64,000 nucleotides of DNA from Vulcaniibacterium thermophilum (GCF_007923255.1 NZ_VOHJ01000003.1:101580-165579); one strand, 5' to 3'. Positions 43,901-52,884 are shown, counted from the stretch's first letter. Translations and numbers: made by a program. The notes: generated from the letters alone by a model not told the origin.

Positions 43901-44324
43901 GGCGTCGCGGCTGGGCCTTGCGCTGGTGGAGATCGCCAACGACAAGGAAGGCGCGGCGGTCGCCGTGCGCGAAGCCGCGTTCGCGCCGGACGACATCGAT
44001 GCCAGCCTCGCCGCGCTGATCGCACTGCGCGAACACGCCCGCACGCGGCCGCTGCCGTTCCTGCCGAAGAGCGCGTACGCCGCGTGGTGTGCGCTGGCGG
44101 CAGGCGGCGACGATGCGGAAGCACTCGAACGCGCCGCGAACGAATGGCGCGGCCGCGACGGCAGCGAAGGCGAGGCCGATGCCGCCACCCGGCTCGCGCT
44201 GCGCGGCCGCGATCCGTTCCGGGACGGCGATGCGCAGGCGTGCGCGCATCTGCTGCGGCTGGCGCGGGCAGTGTTCGGCGCGCTCGAACACGGCACCCCG
44301 TTCGACGCGGAGGCGCTGGCATGA
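40992..44324 (+). CDS. recC: RecC subunit of exonuclease V
   Basis: 1110 aa from ATG at 40992 (MSGLRIYYSNALDVLAGLL), close to E. coli RecC length. Signatures: PQFAMRRWLQQELA, ANLRFLTPGEFVDD, VHTPARAWWGDVRR, and RMVPMRLIPFRAICLLGMEE followed by FPARDPRDPLNRL. RecC recognises Chi and splits the duplex within RecBCD. The stop overlaps recB by 4 bp. The weak ribosome site leaves the start slightly uncertain (40983 is an alternative). Confidence 0.95.
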   Translation: MSGLRIYYSNALDVLAGLLAREVARAPADGDWLRPDVVVVPQFAMRRWLQQELATQTGICANLRFLTPGEFVDDALEAELGAVPAADRLPPEISRWHLLRALEHDPPPALRGYLGDGDPLRRWSLAEALAQVFERYQAWRRDWLLAWERGRDDDAQARLWRAIARGRSHRAKRIDAYLARFGGDGGERPRALPPRLFVFACQNVSPDVLQVILSQSRAGEQHYYVHTPARAWWGDVRRWAADYVPAEDDRFAGDNPLLAAWGQAGRDFVAALASGEAGHAQWEAQAFAEPPAHTLLGRLQRDVLDNRPPCADAAPDWPRAQVDQGDVSLQFHACHTRLREVQVLHDQLRALLERPAAPGEPALEPRDIAVLAPDIDAYAPHIEAVFGGALGTAREIPYTIADTSPLASASLAEAFLRVLELPLRALTAGELVDLLAVPAIAARFGLDDAARGTIQAWLEHAGARWAFDAADRVRHGAAPEPAYTLLFALERLLLGYALGEEAEAAGIAAWPGLEGQDADTLDRLLQVVALLRQAGAELADAQPPARWGEKLDALLSRLFAVERDGAEARVLARLREAVAAFAQSAQDAGYDAPVPHAVVLAHLRRALSEVDARAPFLSGGVCFGRMVPMRLIPFRAICLLGMEETAFPARDPRDPLNRLAQELDGPRRRVGDPSLRDADRFLFLQLFASAGRVFYVSWPGFDPRDGHARPPAAPVAELLDAAAACHAAADAREREAVREALVVKHALQPYSAANFGAARVGDAVGDPRRFSYDARWHAAAAAAVGARARLPAFAPVPLAVAGEPERVLTLDRLRSALARPAKFFLQEGVRLRLPEEEPALPEHEPLGEPESLDRYRLQTEVFAHWLRTGERPRADALFPAFLARAWLAPGEDGLRALCDAIACVAPYAERALEAGFHGEGGKRPYAFELGGVRLQGVLAGVHGERVLRVALRPKGRHGGHALRHGLDRLVASRLGLALVEIANDKEGAAVAVREAAFAPDDIDASLAALIALREHARTRPLPFLPKSAYAAWCALAAGGDDAEALERAANEWRGRDGSEGEADAATRLALRGRDPFRDGDAQACAHLLRLARAVFGALEHGTPFDAEALA

Positions 44325-47300
44325 GCGCACACGCATCCGCCCTGGCGAAGCGGCGGCTGATCGAGGCCAGCGCCGGCACCGGCAAGACCTACGCGCTCGC
44401 CGGCCGGTTCGCGCGCGCGGTGATCGTCGACGGCGTGCGCGTGCCGCGCATCCTCGCGGTGACCTACACGGTGAAGGCCACCGAGGAGCTGCAGGAGCGC
44501 GTGCGGCTGCGCCTGCAGCGCGCCGCCGAGCTGGCCGCCGGCTGGGACGGCGGCGAGCCGCGCGAGGAACCCGCCGAGGACGCCCTGCTGCGCGCGCTGA
44601 TCGCCGAGGCGCTCGGCAACGAAGCCCTGCCCGCGTTGCAGCGGCGCCTGCAGCGTGCGGCGCGCGAGCTCGACCTCGCCGCCATCCTCACCATCCACCA
44701 GTTCTGCCAGCGCGTGCTGCGCGAGCAGGCGTTGCTCACCGGCCAGCCGCTGCTGGCCGCGGAGCTGCAGCCGGACAACCTCGCCGCACGGCGCGCGCTG
44801 GCGGTGGCGCTGTGGCGCGAGGCCGCGCGCGATGCCGAGGCGGTGGCGTTCCTGCGGCGCGCGTTCGGCGCGCCGGACAGGCTTGCCGAGGCGCTCGCCG
44901 ATCTGCTCGCGCCCGAACCGCTGCTGCCGGCGCCGCCCGACCCCATGCCGCGCGATCCGCGGACCGAGGCGGAAGCCGCCTGGCGCGCGCTGGTCGCCGC
45001 CTGGCGCACGCACGGCGAGGCGTTCCGCGCGCGGCTGGCGCCGCTGTTCGGCAACGGCCTCAACCGCGGCCAGTACAAGCCGGAGCATGCCGAGGCGGCG
45101 TTCGACTGGCTGGCGCGCCAGCCGGAGCTGCCACCGCCGGACGCGCTGCACGAGAAGCTCGCCAAGTACGGCGCGCGCGCGCTGGCCAAGGGCTGCAACA
45201 AGGGCGCAACGCCGCCGGATTCGCCGCTGTGCGCGGCGATCGATGCGCTGCTGGACGCGCGCGAGGCGCTCGCGGCCTGGTGCGCCGCCGACGACCTGCG
45301 CCGCCTGCACGCGCTGCGCGAGCGCGCCCGCGCGCTCGATGCGCGGCGCAAGCAGGCGTTCAACGTGCGCGCGTTCGACGATCTGATCGAGGCGGTGCAT
45401 GCCGCCCTGCGCGAGCCGGACACGCGCGCGGCGCTGGTCGCCGCGGTGCGTGAACGGTTCGCGCTCGCGCTGGTCGACGAGTTCCAGGACACCGACGCCC
45501 GCCAGTGGGCGATCTTCGACGCGCTGTTCGAGCGCGACGGCCTGGTGCTGGTGGGCGACCCCAAGCAGGCGATCTACCGCTTCCGCGGCGGCGACATCGC
45601 CACCTACCTGGCCGCTCGCGACCGGGTGGACGAAGTCGAGGCGCTGACGCGCAACTTCCGCTCGCGTCCGTGCGTGATCGGTACGGTCAACGCGCTGTTC
45701 GAACGCATGTCGCAGCGCGAGGCGCTCGGGGCAGGCATCGCGTTCGACGCCGCGCAGCCCGGTGGGCGCGTCGCCGACGCCGATCTGGTGCTGGACGATG
45801 CGCCCGCGCCGGCGCTGCGCTTCCATGCCGTGCCGCCGCTGCCCGGCGACGAGCCGCGCGATGCGGAAGGCTCGCGCCGCATCGCCGCCGGGCTGTGCGC
45901 GCAGGCGATCGTTGCCGACCTGCAGGCGGCCGCCGACGGCCGCCTGCGCCTGCGCGAAGGCGAGCGCCTGCGCGCGCTGGAACCGCGCGACTGCGCGGTG
46001 CTGGTGCGCAGCCACCGCGAAGCCGCGGACATCCGCCAGGCGCTGGCCGGCACCGGCGTGCCGGTCGCCGCTGCCGGCCGTGGCAGCCTGTACGAGAGCG
46101 ACGAGGCGCTCGATCTGCTGACGCTGCTGCTCGCGGTGCGTGCGCCAGGCGACGAGCGCCGCGTGCGCGCCGCGCTCGCCTCGCCGCTGTTCGGCTTCGA
46201 TGCCGCCGCGCTGGCCGCGCTCGACGCCGAGGGCGACGCCCTGCGCCGCTGGCAGCAGCGCTTCGAGAGCTGGCGCGCGCGCTGGGAACGGCACGGACCG
46301 CAGGCGATGCTGACCGACGTGCTGGCCGAGCGCGCCGAAGTGCTGCGCGCGCTCACCGACGGCGAGCGCCGCCTGGCCAACTGGCTGCAGCTCGGCGAGC
46401 TGCTGCAGGAGACGCGCGCGCAGCGGCTCGGCACCCAGGGCCAGATCGACGCGCTGCGCGCGGCGATCGCCAACGCCGACCGCGACGATGAAGCGCAATG
46501 GCCGCGGCTGGAATCGGACGCCGCCTGCGTGCAAATCCTCACCCTGCACGCCAGCAAGGGCCTGGAGTTCCCGCTGGTGTACCTGCCGTTCCTCGGCCTC
46601 GGCCAGAACGGGCAGGTGCGCGGCGACTTCGCGCTGTACACCGAGCACGGCCGCCGCGTGCGCTACTGGCGGCGCGGCGGCGACTGGAAGACCGCCTGCC
46701 AGCGGCATCTGGCCGAAGAGGGCGAGGAGACGATGCGCCTGCTCTACGTCGGCCTCACCCGCGCGCGCCATGCGCTGTGGGTCTGCGGCGGCGCGCTGGC
46801 GAAGGCCGAGGGCAGCCCGTTGGCGGCGCTGCTCGGGGGCACCGTGCCGTCGCCTTCGCTGCGCGAGGCGCTGGGCGCCGCGCTCGAACTGCGCGAGGGC
46901 GAACCGGCGCCGGAGACGCCGACGCTGCGCCGGCCCGCCGCGCCGCCGCCGCCCGCCCCGCGCGCGCCGCGGCGCACGCTGCGCCGCGACTGGTGGATCC
47001 ACAGCTTCAGCCAGTTGCACCGGCAGCTCCCGCACGGCGTGCTGGCCGGCGCCGAGGAATCGCCCGCGCTCGACGAACGCGCGCTGCCGCCGCCCGAAAC
47101 CGCGGGCGGACCTGCGAGCGCGTTCGCCGGCGAGCGCTTCGGCAATGCCCTGCACCACGCGCTCGAACACGCCGATTTCGCCGCCTGGCGCGGCAGCGAC
47201 GGCGCGGTGCCGGATGGCCAGCGCGAGGTGCTGCTCGATGCCCTGCGCAGCCAGCAGTACCCGGCGGCGCAATGGGACGCCGGCATCGCCGAGCTCGCGC

Positions 47301-47872
47301 CGCTGGTGGCGCGCACGCTCAACGCCGCGTTGCCCGCCCGCGAGGGCGCGTTCGCGCTGTGCGCGCTGCCGCCGGGCGCGCGCGTGGCGGAGATGGAGTT
47401 CCACTTCGCGCTCGCCGATGCCGACAGCCGCGCGCTGCTTTCGCGGCTGCACGCGCACGGCGTCGCCGCCCACCGCCAGGACTTCGGCGGCTGGACCCGG
47501 CTGGCCGGGCTGATGACCGGCAAGATCGACCTCGTGTGCCGCGTGGACGGGGCGCTGTACGTGCTCGACTACAAGTCCAACCGTCTGCGCGACTACGAGC
47601 CGGACACGATCGCCCAGGCCATGCGCGCGAGCGAATACGACCTGCAGGCGCTGCTCTACACCGTCGCCGTGCACCGCTGGCTGCGCGCGCGGCGCGGCAC
47701 CGCTTACGACTACGGGCGCGACATCGGCGGCGTGCGTTATCTGTTCTGCCGCGGGCTCGATCCGCAGCGCCCCGGCCGCGGCGTGCACGCGCTGCGCTTC
47801 GATCGCGCGCTGGTCGAGGGCGTCGACGCGCTGCTCGGCGGTACGCCCTTCGCCTCGGCCGCCCCGCGGTAG
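44321..47872 (+). CDS. recB: RecB helicase-nuclease of exonuclease V
   Basis: 1183 aa. UvrD-type helicase motifs: EASAGTGKTYAL at 15-26, VTYTVKATEELQERV, LVDEFQDTDARQW, VGDPKQAIYRFRGGD, LTLHASKGLEFPLVYLP and LLYVGLTRARHALW. The C-terminal nuclease has YVLDYKSNRL with D1083 and K1085. So both activities look intact. Together with recC it forms a coupled pair; recD is 3.2 kb downstream, an uncommon separation. Confidence 0.95.
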   Translation: MSAHASALAKRRLIEASAGTGKTYALAGRFARAVIVDGVRVPRILAVTYTVKATEELQERVRLRLQRAAELAAGWDGGEPREEPAEDALLRALIAEALGNEALPALQRRLQRAARELDLAAILTIHQFCQRVLREQALLTGQPLLAAELQPDNLAARRALAVALWREAARDAEAVAFLRRAFGAPDRLAEALADLLAPEPLLPAPPDPMPRDPRTEAEAAWRALVAAWRTHGEAFRARLAPLFGNGLNRGQYKPEHAEAAFDWLARQPELPPPDALHEKLAKYGARALAKGCNKGATPPDSPLCAAIDALLDAREALAAWCAADDLRRLHALRERARALDARRKQAFNVRAFDDLIEAVHAALREPDTRAALVAAVRERFALALVDEFQDTDARQWAIFDALFERDGLVLVGDPKQAIYRFRGGDIATYLAARDRVDEVEALTRNFRSRPCVIGTVNALFERMSQREALGAGIAFDAAQPGGRVADADLVLDDAPAPALRFHAVPPLPGDEPRDAEGSRRIAAGLCAQAIVADLQAAADGRLRLREGERLRALEPRDCAVLVRSHREAADIRQALAGTGVPVAAAGRGSLYESDEALDLLTLLLAVRAPGDERRVRAALASPLFGFDAAALAALDAEGDALRRWQQRFESWRARWERHGPQAMLTDVLAERAEVLRALTDGERRLANWLQLGELLQETRAQRLGTQGQIDALRAAIANADRDDEAQWPRLESDAACVQILTLHASKGLEFPLVYLPFLGLGQNGQVRGDFALYTEHGRRVRYWRRGGDWKTACQRHLAEEGEETMRLLYVGLTRARHALWVCGGALAKAEGSPLAALLGGTVPSPSLREALGAALELREGEPAPETPTLRRPAAPPPPAPRAPRRTLRRDWWIHSFSQLHRQLPHGVLAGAEESPALDERALPPPETAGGPASAFAGERFGNALHHALEHADFAAWRGSDGAVPDGQREVLLDALRSQQYPAAQWDAGIAELAPLVARTLNAALPAREGAFALCALPPGARVAEMEFHFALADADSRALLSRLHAHGVAAHRQDFGGWTRLAGLMTGKIDLVCRVDGALYVLDYKSNRLRDYEPDTIAQAMRASEYDLQALLYTVAVHRWLRARRGTAYDYGRDIGGVRYLFCRGLDPQRPGRGVHALRFDRALVEGVDALLGGTPFASAAPR

Positions 47873-47914
47873 GAGCAACTCCCGCAGCGGGGAGCGCCGA
47901 CGAACGCCGTCGCG

Positions 47915-48643
47915 CTAGTACGCCGCCTCGACGTTCGCCTCCAGCGGCACCTGGTGCGCCTTCAGCCACGCCACCACCTGGCGCCGCTCGGCGAGCGCGC
48001 GGTCGTTGAGCACGTTGCGCGGGAAGCCGAAGTAGTAGGTCTGGAACGTCGCACCGCCGGAGTTCTTCGCCAGCGGCGAGGCGCCGGCGTCCAGCAGCAT
48101 CAGGATGATCGCGCCGGCGTTGGTGCGCGCGGCGGCGTGCAGCGGGGTGTCGCCGTTGCGGTCGGCGAGGTTCGGATCGGCGCCGGCATCCAGCAGCATC
48201 CGCACCTGCGCCGGGTTCTGGCCGAGGATCGCGCGCAGCAGCGGGCGCGCGCCGCTGACCGGATTGGCGACGTTGGGATCGCCGCCCTTCTCCAGCACCA
48301 GCTTCAGGAACGCCGGATCGTCGACGAACGCCGCCGCGTGCACCGGCGTCTCGCCGCCGCCGCCGGGCCTGTTCGGATCGGCGCCGCCGTCGAGCAGCGC
48401 CTTCGCGCTCGCCAGCTTGCGCTGGCCGATCGCCTCCACCAGCAGCGTCGCGCCGTCGGCGCCGGGCGTGTCCGGATCGACGCCCTGCAGATGCCGCCGC
48501 ACTTCGGCGGCATCGTCCTCGGCGACGGCACGGGCGAGCGGGGCGAGCGTGGGGGTGTCGAAGCGGTCGCGGTTCATGGGCTCTCGCGCGCAGCCTGCGG
48601 CGCAGGCCATCAGGACGACCAGCAGGGCGGCAGGACCGGTCAT
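47915..48643 (-). CDS. Ankyrin-repeat lipoprotein, possible immunity partner of the adjacent lipase
   Basis: 242 aa from ATG at 48643. A lipoprotein-type signal (GPAALLVVLMACAAGC) leads to about five ankyrin repeats, for example ALLDGGADPNRPGGGGETPV and LLDAGADPNLADRNGDTPLH. It follows the lipase gene on the same strand and would sit in the periplasm. Lipase effectors of type VI or related systems are often paired with periplasmic ankyrin lipoproteins that neutralise them; this pairing is inference. Confidence 0.82.
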   Translation of the reverse strand: MTGPAALLVVLMACAAGCAREPMNRDRFDTPTLAPLARAVAEDDAAEVRRHLQGVDPDTPGADGATLLVEAIGQRKLASAKALLDGGADPNRPGGGGETPVHAAAFVDDPAFLKLVLEKGGDPNVANPVSGARPLLRAILGQNPAQVRMLLDAGADPNLADRNGDTPLHAAARTNAGAIILMLLDAGASPLAKNSGGATFQTYYFGFPRNVLNDRALAERRQVVAWLKAHQVPLEANVEAAY

Positions 48644-48650
48644 GCGCCCG

Positions 48651-48656
48651 AGTCTA
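48651..48656 (-). promoter_or_regulatory. -10 box of a probable leaderless ankyrin-gene transcript
   Basis: On the minus strand TAGACT ends 7 nt before the ATG at 48643. It would allow expression of the putative immunity gene independently of the lipase gene. Confidence 0.45.
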
Positions 48657-48694
48657 CACACGCCGGCGTTGCGATCCGGTGGGGCGCGGCATGC

Positions 48695-50251
48695 TCAGCG
48701 CCCGGTCAGCCAGCCGACGAAGTCGGCGCCCTTCTGCGCCACGAAGCCGACGCCGTCCCAGGCCTTCTCGGCGACGTTGCCGACCACGTCCGCCGCCCCG
48801 TGGGCGACGTCGCCGCCGAGATCGATCGCGCCGGCCAGCACGTCGCCGACCACGCCGTCGATCTTCCCGTCGACCTTCGCCGCCACGCTCTCCGCGCCGC
48901 GGTTGAGGCTGTCGCCGACCGAGTTCCACACGCCTTCGACCACGTCGCCGCCGATGCGGAACGCGCCCTGCACGTAGTTGCCGCGCGCGAAGTCGTTGCG
49001 GGCGACGTCGACCACGTCGGCGACGAGGTCATGCGTGTTGCGCGCGAAGTCGTCCTTCAGCCGGTCGGGCACCAGGTCCTGCAGGCGCTTGCCGAGGTCG
49101 GACGGATTCTCGTAGCCGGGCCGCCACGGCTGGTGTTCGATCATGGCCGCGGTCAGCGCGTTCGGGCTGTGGCTGATCGCGCCGTAGGCCAGGTTGCCGA
49201 CCAGGTTCGCGCCGCCGGTGAGTACGCCGACCAGCGGATTCACCGGCAGGAACGGCGTGTGGCGGCCGGCTTCCACCAGCGCGTCGATCGCCGCGAGCTG
49301 GCGCGGCGACAGGTTCGCAAGCTCGATCGGCCCGTAGTTCGAGAACATGCGGTGCGCATCGGCGCTGGCCGGCTTCACCACGATCCTGGTGCCGAGCGCG
49401 TCCGGCATCGCAAGGCCCAGCGGGCTGGCCTCCTGCGCCTGCGTCAGCAGATCGCTGTGCATCGAATAGGCGCGGATCTGGCCGCCTTCGGCGATGTCGC
49501 GCGCGCGCTGCGGGTCCAGTCCCATGCGGTCGAAGGTGTTGGGATGGATGCCGGAGGCGTCGAACGTCACCGCCGGCACGCCGCTGGCGAGCGCGCCCAC
49601 GGTGGCCAGACCGCCGCCCTGCGAATGGCCGGTGATCGCAAGGTTGCTGGACTGCGCGCCGGCATTGCCGAACACGCGCTGGAACTCGACCGCGGTGTTG
49701 ACCGCGGTGCCGCTGAACTTGTCGACCGGGTCGGTGGGGAAGCCGGTGCCCTGGCGGAAGTTGTTCTCCCAGTCGGCCGCGCCCTCGGCGGTGCCGCGGT
49801 ACGACAGCACGTAGTTGCCCCGGCCGTCGGTGTAGATCTCGGCGCGGAACTCCTGCTGCGTGGTCTGCTCGCCGCCGCCGAGGAACTGGTGACGCCAGGC
49901 GGTCGGATCGGCGATGCCGCGCTCGCGCAGGTCGGCATCGCTGACCGCGCTCCAGCCGGCCGGCGGCCCGCCGCGGGTGCCGTACACGGCGGTGGCGAGC
50001 TGCGACAGCGTGACGTCGAACGGCTGCGCCTGCCGGCCGCGCACCACGTCGGCCAGCGTGCGGCCGGGCGGCAGCGCGTAGGGGTCGTGGCGCGATGCCG
50101 CCGGCGGCTGTACCTGCGGGTGGTAGCTCGGCTCCAGCCGGTACGGCCCCTGCGCCGGGGTCGGGGTGGCCTGGCCGGCCGCGCCGAGGTCGGCCTCGTA
50201 CGGGCGCCAGCCCGTTGGCGCGGAACGGACGGGATCGAACGCGATGCCCAT
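48695..50251 (-). CDS. Lipase-like (Mbeg1/DUF2974-type) protein, candidate secreted effector
   Basis: 518 aa from ATG at 50251 with GGAGG 8 nt upstream. No signal peptide. A Pro-rich N-terminus (1-75) precedes a class-3-type lipase core: YVLSYRGTAEGAADWENNF, and nucleophile motif GHSQGG at 208-213, with later Asp/His candidates (MHSDLL, ADAHRMF). The last 110 residues are a Gly/Val/Asp repeat of amphipathic helices (GVVGDVLAGAIDLGGDVAHG). No XVIPCD, PAAR or Hcp domain was seen. It precedes the ankyrin lipoprotein by about 50 bp on the same strand, and the pair interrupts recCB-recD. Phospholipase effector activity is inferred. Confidence 0.75.
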   Translation of the reverse strand: MGIAFDPVRSAPTGWRPYEADLGAAGQATPTPAQGPYRLEPSYHPQVQPPAASRHDPYALPPGRTLADVVRGRQAQPFDVTLSQLATAVYGTRGGPPAGWSAVSDADLRERGIADPTAWRHQFLGGGEQTTQQEFRAEIYTDGRGNYVLSYRGTAEGAADWENNFRQGTGFPTDPVDKFSGTAVNTAVEFQRVFGNAGAQSSNLAITGHSQGGGLATVGALASGVPAVTFDASGIHPNTFDRMGLDPQRARDIAEGGQIRAYSMHSDLLTQAQEASPLGLAMPDALGTRIVVKPASADAHRMFSNYGPIELANLSPRQLAAIDALVEAGRHTPFLPVNPLVGVLTGGANLVGNLAYGAISHSPNALTAAMIEHQPWRPGYENPSDLGKRLQDLVPDRLKDDFARNTHDLVADVVDVARNDFARGNYVQGAFRIGGDVVEGVWNSVGDSLNRGAESVAAKVDGKIDGVVGDVLAGAIDLGGDVAHGAADVVGNVAEKAWDGVGFVAQKGADFVGWLTGR

Positions 50252-50330
50252 GGCGCTGCCTCCGGATCGTCTGCGGCGACCGTACCGGGGCGCATGTGGC
50301 GGCGGGTAGCTGGGGTGGACCCGAGGGGTG

Positions 50331-50492
50331 AGCCGGCGCGCTTGCGAGCCATTGGCTCGCGCGCCGGCGAACGCCCGCCGCGCTGCGGCGGGCCGGGACG
50401 AGCCGGCGCGCTTGCGAGCCATTGGCTCGCGCGCCGGCGAACGCCCGCCGCGCTGCGGCGGGCCGGGACGAGCCGGCGCGCTTGCGAGCCGA
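50331..50492. repeat. 70-bp tandem hairpin repeat
   Basis: Units start at 50331, 50401 and 50471 (third partial), exactly 70 bp apart and nearly identical. Each holds gccggcgcgc...gcgcgccggc and cccgccgc-gct-gcggcggg stems. It lies just upstream of the lipase gene. The same small stem recurs near 35850, after rmuC. Confidence 0.88.
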
Positions 50493-50497
50493 AGGTC

Positions 50498-50581
50498 GTA
50501 GCCCGGGTAAGGGCGAAGCCCGCACCCGGGACCGTTGGCGGGGGCCCGTCATCCCGGGTGCGCTTCGCTTACCCGGGCTAC
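50498..50581. repeat. GTAGCCCGGG inverted-pair repeat, copy 2
   Basis: Starts gtagcccgggtaagggcgaa and ends gcttacccgggctac, an inverted pair about 84 bp long. Same family as 40371 and 50915. Confidence 0.85.
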
Positions 50582-50685
50582 GGCATCTGCGGTGCGTCAG
50601 GACGCGCCCTTCGCGCCAGGCGGCGCCGGGGGCGTGCAAGCGCGTGCACGGCGACACTCACCCGACCACCGCAGACCCGGAGGGC

Positions 50686-50850
50686 GGCCGGCATGGATGC
50701 CGGCCGTTTTCGGACGCGACAGGGAGGTCGCGTACGAAAATCCCGAGGGCGGTGAACCGCCAGCGATTGTCTTGTCGGGGAAGCGCCTTTCTTTTGGCTA
50801 CTTTTCTTTGGCAAGACAAAGAAAAGTAGCCCGCCCGCGGCAGCGGGCGG
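50686..50850. repeat. Dispersed multi-hairpin element, copy C
   Basis: Same orientation as copy A: ggccggcat-gg-atgccggcc at 50686-50705, the 15-bp stem at 50796-50831 and ccgcccgc-ggca-gcgggcgg at the end. Central 100 bp are virtually identical to copy A. It sits between two GTAGCCCGGG repeats. Confidence 0.9.
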
Positions 50851-50914
50851 AACACAGCCTGTGTACGCCGAAGCCGCGCAACGCCGCAATGCCGCATTCC
50901 GCTTGCGGCTGTTC

Positions 50915-51001
50915 GTAGCCCGGGTAAGGGCGCAGCCCGCACCCGGGTCCCGTGGGCTGGTTCCCGTGCCATCCCGGGTGCGCTTCGCTTACCCGGGCTA
51001 C
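50915..51001. repeat. GTAGCCCGGG inverted-pair repeat, copy 3
   Basis: Starts gtagcccgggtaagggcgca and ends gcttacccgggctac. Together with copies at 50331, 50498 and 50686 it fills most of the 859 bp between the lipase gene and recD; no gene was seen there. Confidence 0.85.
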
Positions 51002-51110
51002 GGCATCCGCAGCGATGCGCTTCGCGCTCGCGGTTCGCTGGTGCGCGGCCCGTCGCACCGCACGCGAATGCGGGGCGCTAACCTCGCCGGGTCGAACCGG
51101 CCTCCATGCG

Positions 51111-52874
51111 ATGAGCTCACACCCCGAACTGCGCACCGTCGATGCCGAACTGGGCGCGCTGCTGCGCCGGCTCGATCCGGACACGCCGCCGCAGGTGGCG
51201 CTGGCGGCGGGGCTGGCGTCGCTGGCGGTGGCGCGCGGCCATGCGGCGTTCGATCCGGCGCGGCCGCAGCTCGCGCTCGACGACCCGGCCGGCGTGCCCG
51301 ACGCCGCCGCGTTCGTCGATGCGCTGGCGGGTTCGCGCTGGGTGGACGCAATCGACGAGGGCGACCGCGCCGCCGCGCCCGACCGCCCGCTGGTGCTGGA
51401 ACGCGGCCTGCTCTACCTGCGCCGTTATCGCGAATACGAGCGTCGCCTGGCGCAGCGCCTGGCGCGGCTGGCGCGCCGCCGCCTCGCGCGCCCGGCCGCG
51501 GACGGCGCGCCGCAGCCCGACCTGTTCGCCACGCCGGCGCCGGCCTACGACCGCGCGCTGTTCGAGCGCCTGTTCCCGCCCGGCGCGCACGACCCGCATC
51601 AGGCCGAGGCGGTGCGCCGCGCGTTCGACGAAGGCCTGCTGTTGATCACCGGCGGACCGGGCACCGGCAAGACCACCACCATCGCGCGCCTGCTCGCGCT
51701 GCGGCTGCAGGCGAAACGCGACCTGCGGATCGCGCTCGCCGCACCGACCGGCCGCGCCGCCGAGCGCATGGCCGAAAGCCTGCGCGCGGCGCGCGAGCGC
51801 CTGCGCGCCGACGGCGTCGATCCGGCGCTGCTCGACGCGCTGCCGGCCGAGGCGAGCACCGTGCACCGCCTGCTCGGCACCATTCCCGACAGCCCGCGCT
51901 TCCGCCACGACGCCGACCATCCGCTGCCCTACGACCTGATCGTGGTCGACGAGGCCTCGATGGTCGATCTGCCGCTGATGTGCAAGCTGGTCGAGGCGGT
52001 CGCCGACGATGCGCAACTGGTGCTGCTCGGCGACCGCGACCAGTTGCCCTCGGTGGAAGCCGGCGACGTGCTGGCGGCGATCGTCGATGCCGCCGAGGCG
52101 GGCGCCGGCATCGCGCGCGTGCATCTGCGGCGCGGCTGGCGCCAGGCCGAATCGCTCGAGCTCGCGCCGCTGGCGGACGCGGTACGCGCGGGCGATGCCG
52201 ACACCGCGCTGGCGCTGCTGCGCGCCGCGCCGGCCGGAGTGGCGTTCCACGAGGACGTGCCCGATCCGCTGGCCGCGCCCGGCCGCGAGGCGCTGCTGGA
52301 ACCGTGGCGCGCGCTGATGCGGCTGGAGGATCCGGCCGAGGCGCTCGCGCTGGCCACCCGCGCGCGCGTGCTGACCGCGCTGCGCGACGGGCCGCAGGGC
52401 GCCAACACGCTCAACGCCCGCATCGAGGAGGCGCTCGCCGGCGCCCAGCGCGAGACCTACTTCCACGGCCGGCTCCTGCTGATCGTCGAGAACAGCTACC
52501 GCCACGGCCTGTTCAACGGCGACCTCGGCGTATGCCTGCGCGACGGCGACGGCATCACCGCCTGGTTCGCCGGCGCCGACGGGCCGCGCGGCTTCCATCC
52601 CGGCGCGCTGCCGGCGCACGCCAGCGCGTTCGCGATGACGGTGCACAAGGCGCAGGGCTCGGAGTTCGACACCGTCTGGCTGCAACTGCCGCGCCAGGAC
52701 GCGCGGCCGCTGTCGCGCGAGCTGGTGTACACCGCGCTCACGCGGACGCGGCGCGCGCTGCACGTGGCCGGCAGCGCGGCGGTGCTGCGCGCGGCGCTGT
52801 CGCGCCACGCCGAGCGCGTGTCGGGCCTCGCGGCGCGGCTGCTCGATACGGCGCGGGGGCCGGCGCGGCCGTAG
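51111..52874 (+). CDS. recD: RecD helicase subunit of exonuclease V
   Basis: 587 aa from ATG at 51111, within the usual range. Motif I is GGPGTGKTTT near residue 180, then APTGRAAERMAESL, STVHRLLG, VVDEASMVDLPLM, LLGDRDQLPSVEAGDV, and the C-terminal AMTVHKAQGSEFD and VYTALTRTRRAL. RecD is the fast 5'-3' motor of RecBCD. It is separated from recB by the opposite-strand lipase/ankyrin pair and repeats. Confidence 0.95.
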   Translation: MSSHPELRTVDAELGALLRRLDPDTPPQVALAAGLASLAVARGHAAFDPARPQLALDDPAGVPDAAAFVDALAGSRWVDAIDEGDRAAAPDRPLVLERGLLYLRRYREYERRLAQRLARLARRRLARPAADGAPQPDLFATPAPAYDRALFERLFPPGAHDPHQAEAVRRAFDEGLLLITGGPGTGKTTTIARLLALRLQAKRDLRIALAAPTGRAAERMAESLRAARERLRADGVDPALLDALPAEASTVHRLLGTIPDSPRFRHDADHPLPYDLIVVDEASMVDLPLMCKLVEAVADDAQLVLLGDRDQLPSVEAGDVLAAIVDAAEAGAGIARVHLRRGWRQAESLELAPLADAVRAGDADTALALLRAAPAGVAFHEDVPDPLAAPGREALLEPWRALMRLEDPAEALALATRARVLTALRDGPQGANTLNARIEEALAGAQRETYFHGRLLLIVENSYRHGLFNGDLGVCLRDGDGITAWFAGADGPRGFHPGALPAHASAFAMTVHKAQGSEFDTVWLQLPRQDARPLSRELVYTALTRTRRALHVAGSAAVLRAALSRHAERVSGLAARLLDTARGPARP

Positions 52875-52884
52875 CGCCACGGCC

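Noticed and set aside
43553..47878. 1441-codon open frame on the minus strand opposite recB
   Set aside because: Same effect of high GC third positions; RecB on the plus strand has every helicase and nuclease motif.
48695..50251. Calling the lipase an X-T4SS or T6SS effector outright
   Set aside because: No XVIPCD, PAAR, MIX or Hcp/VgrG sequence and no secretion genes in the window; kept as a hypothesis only.
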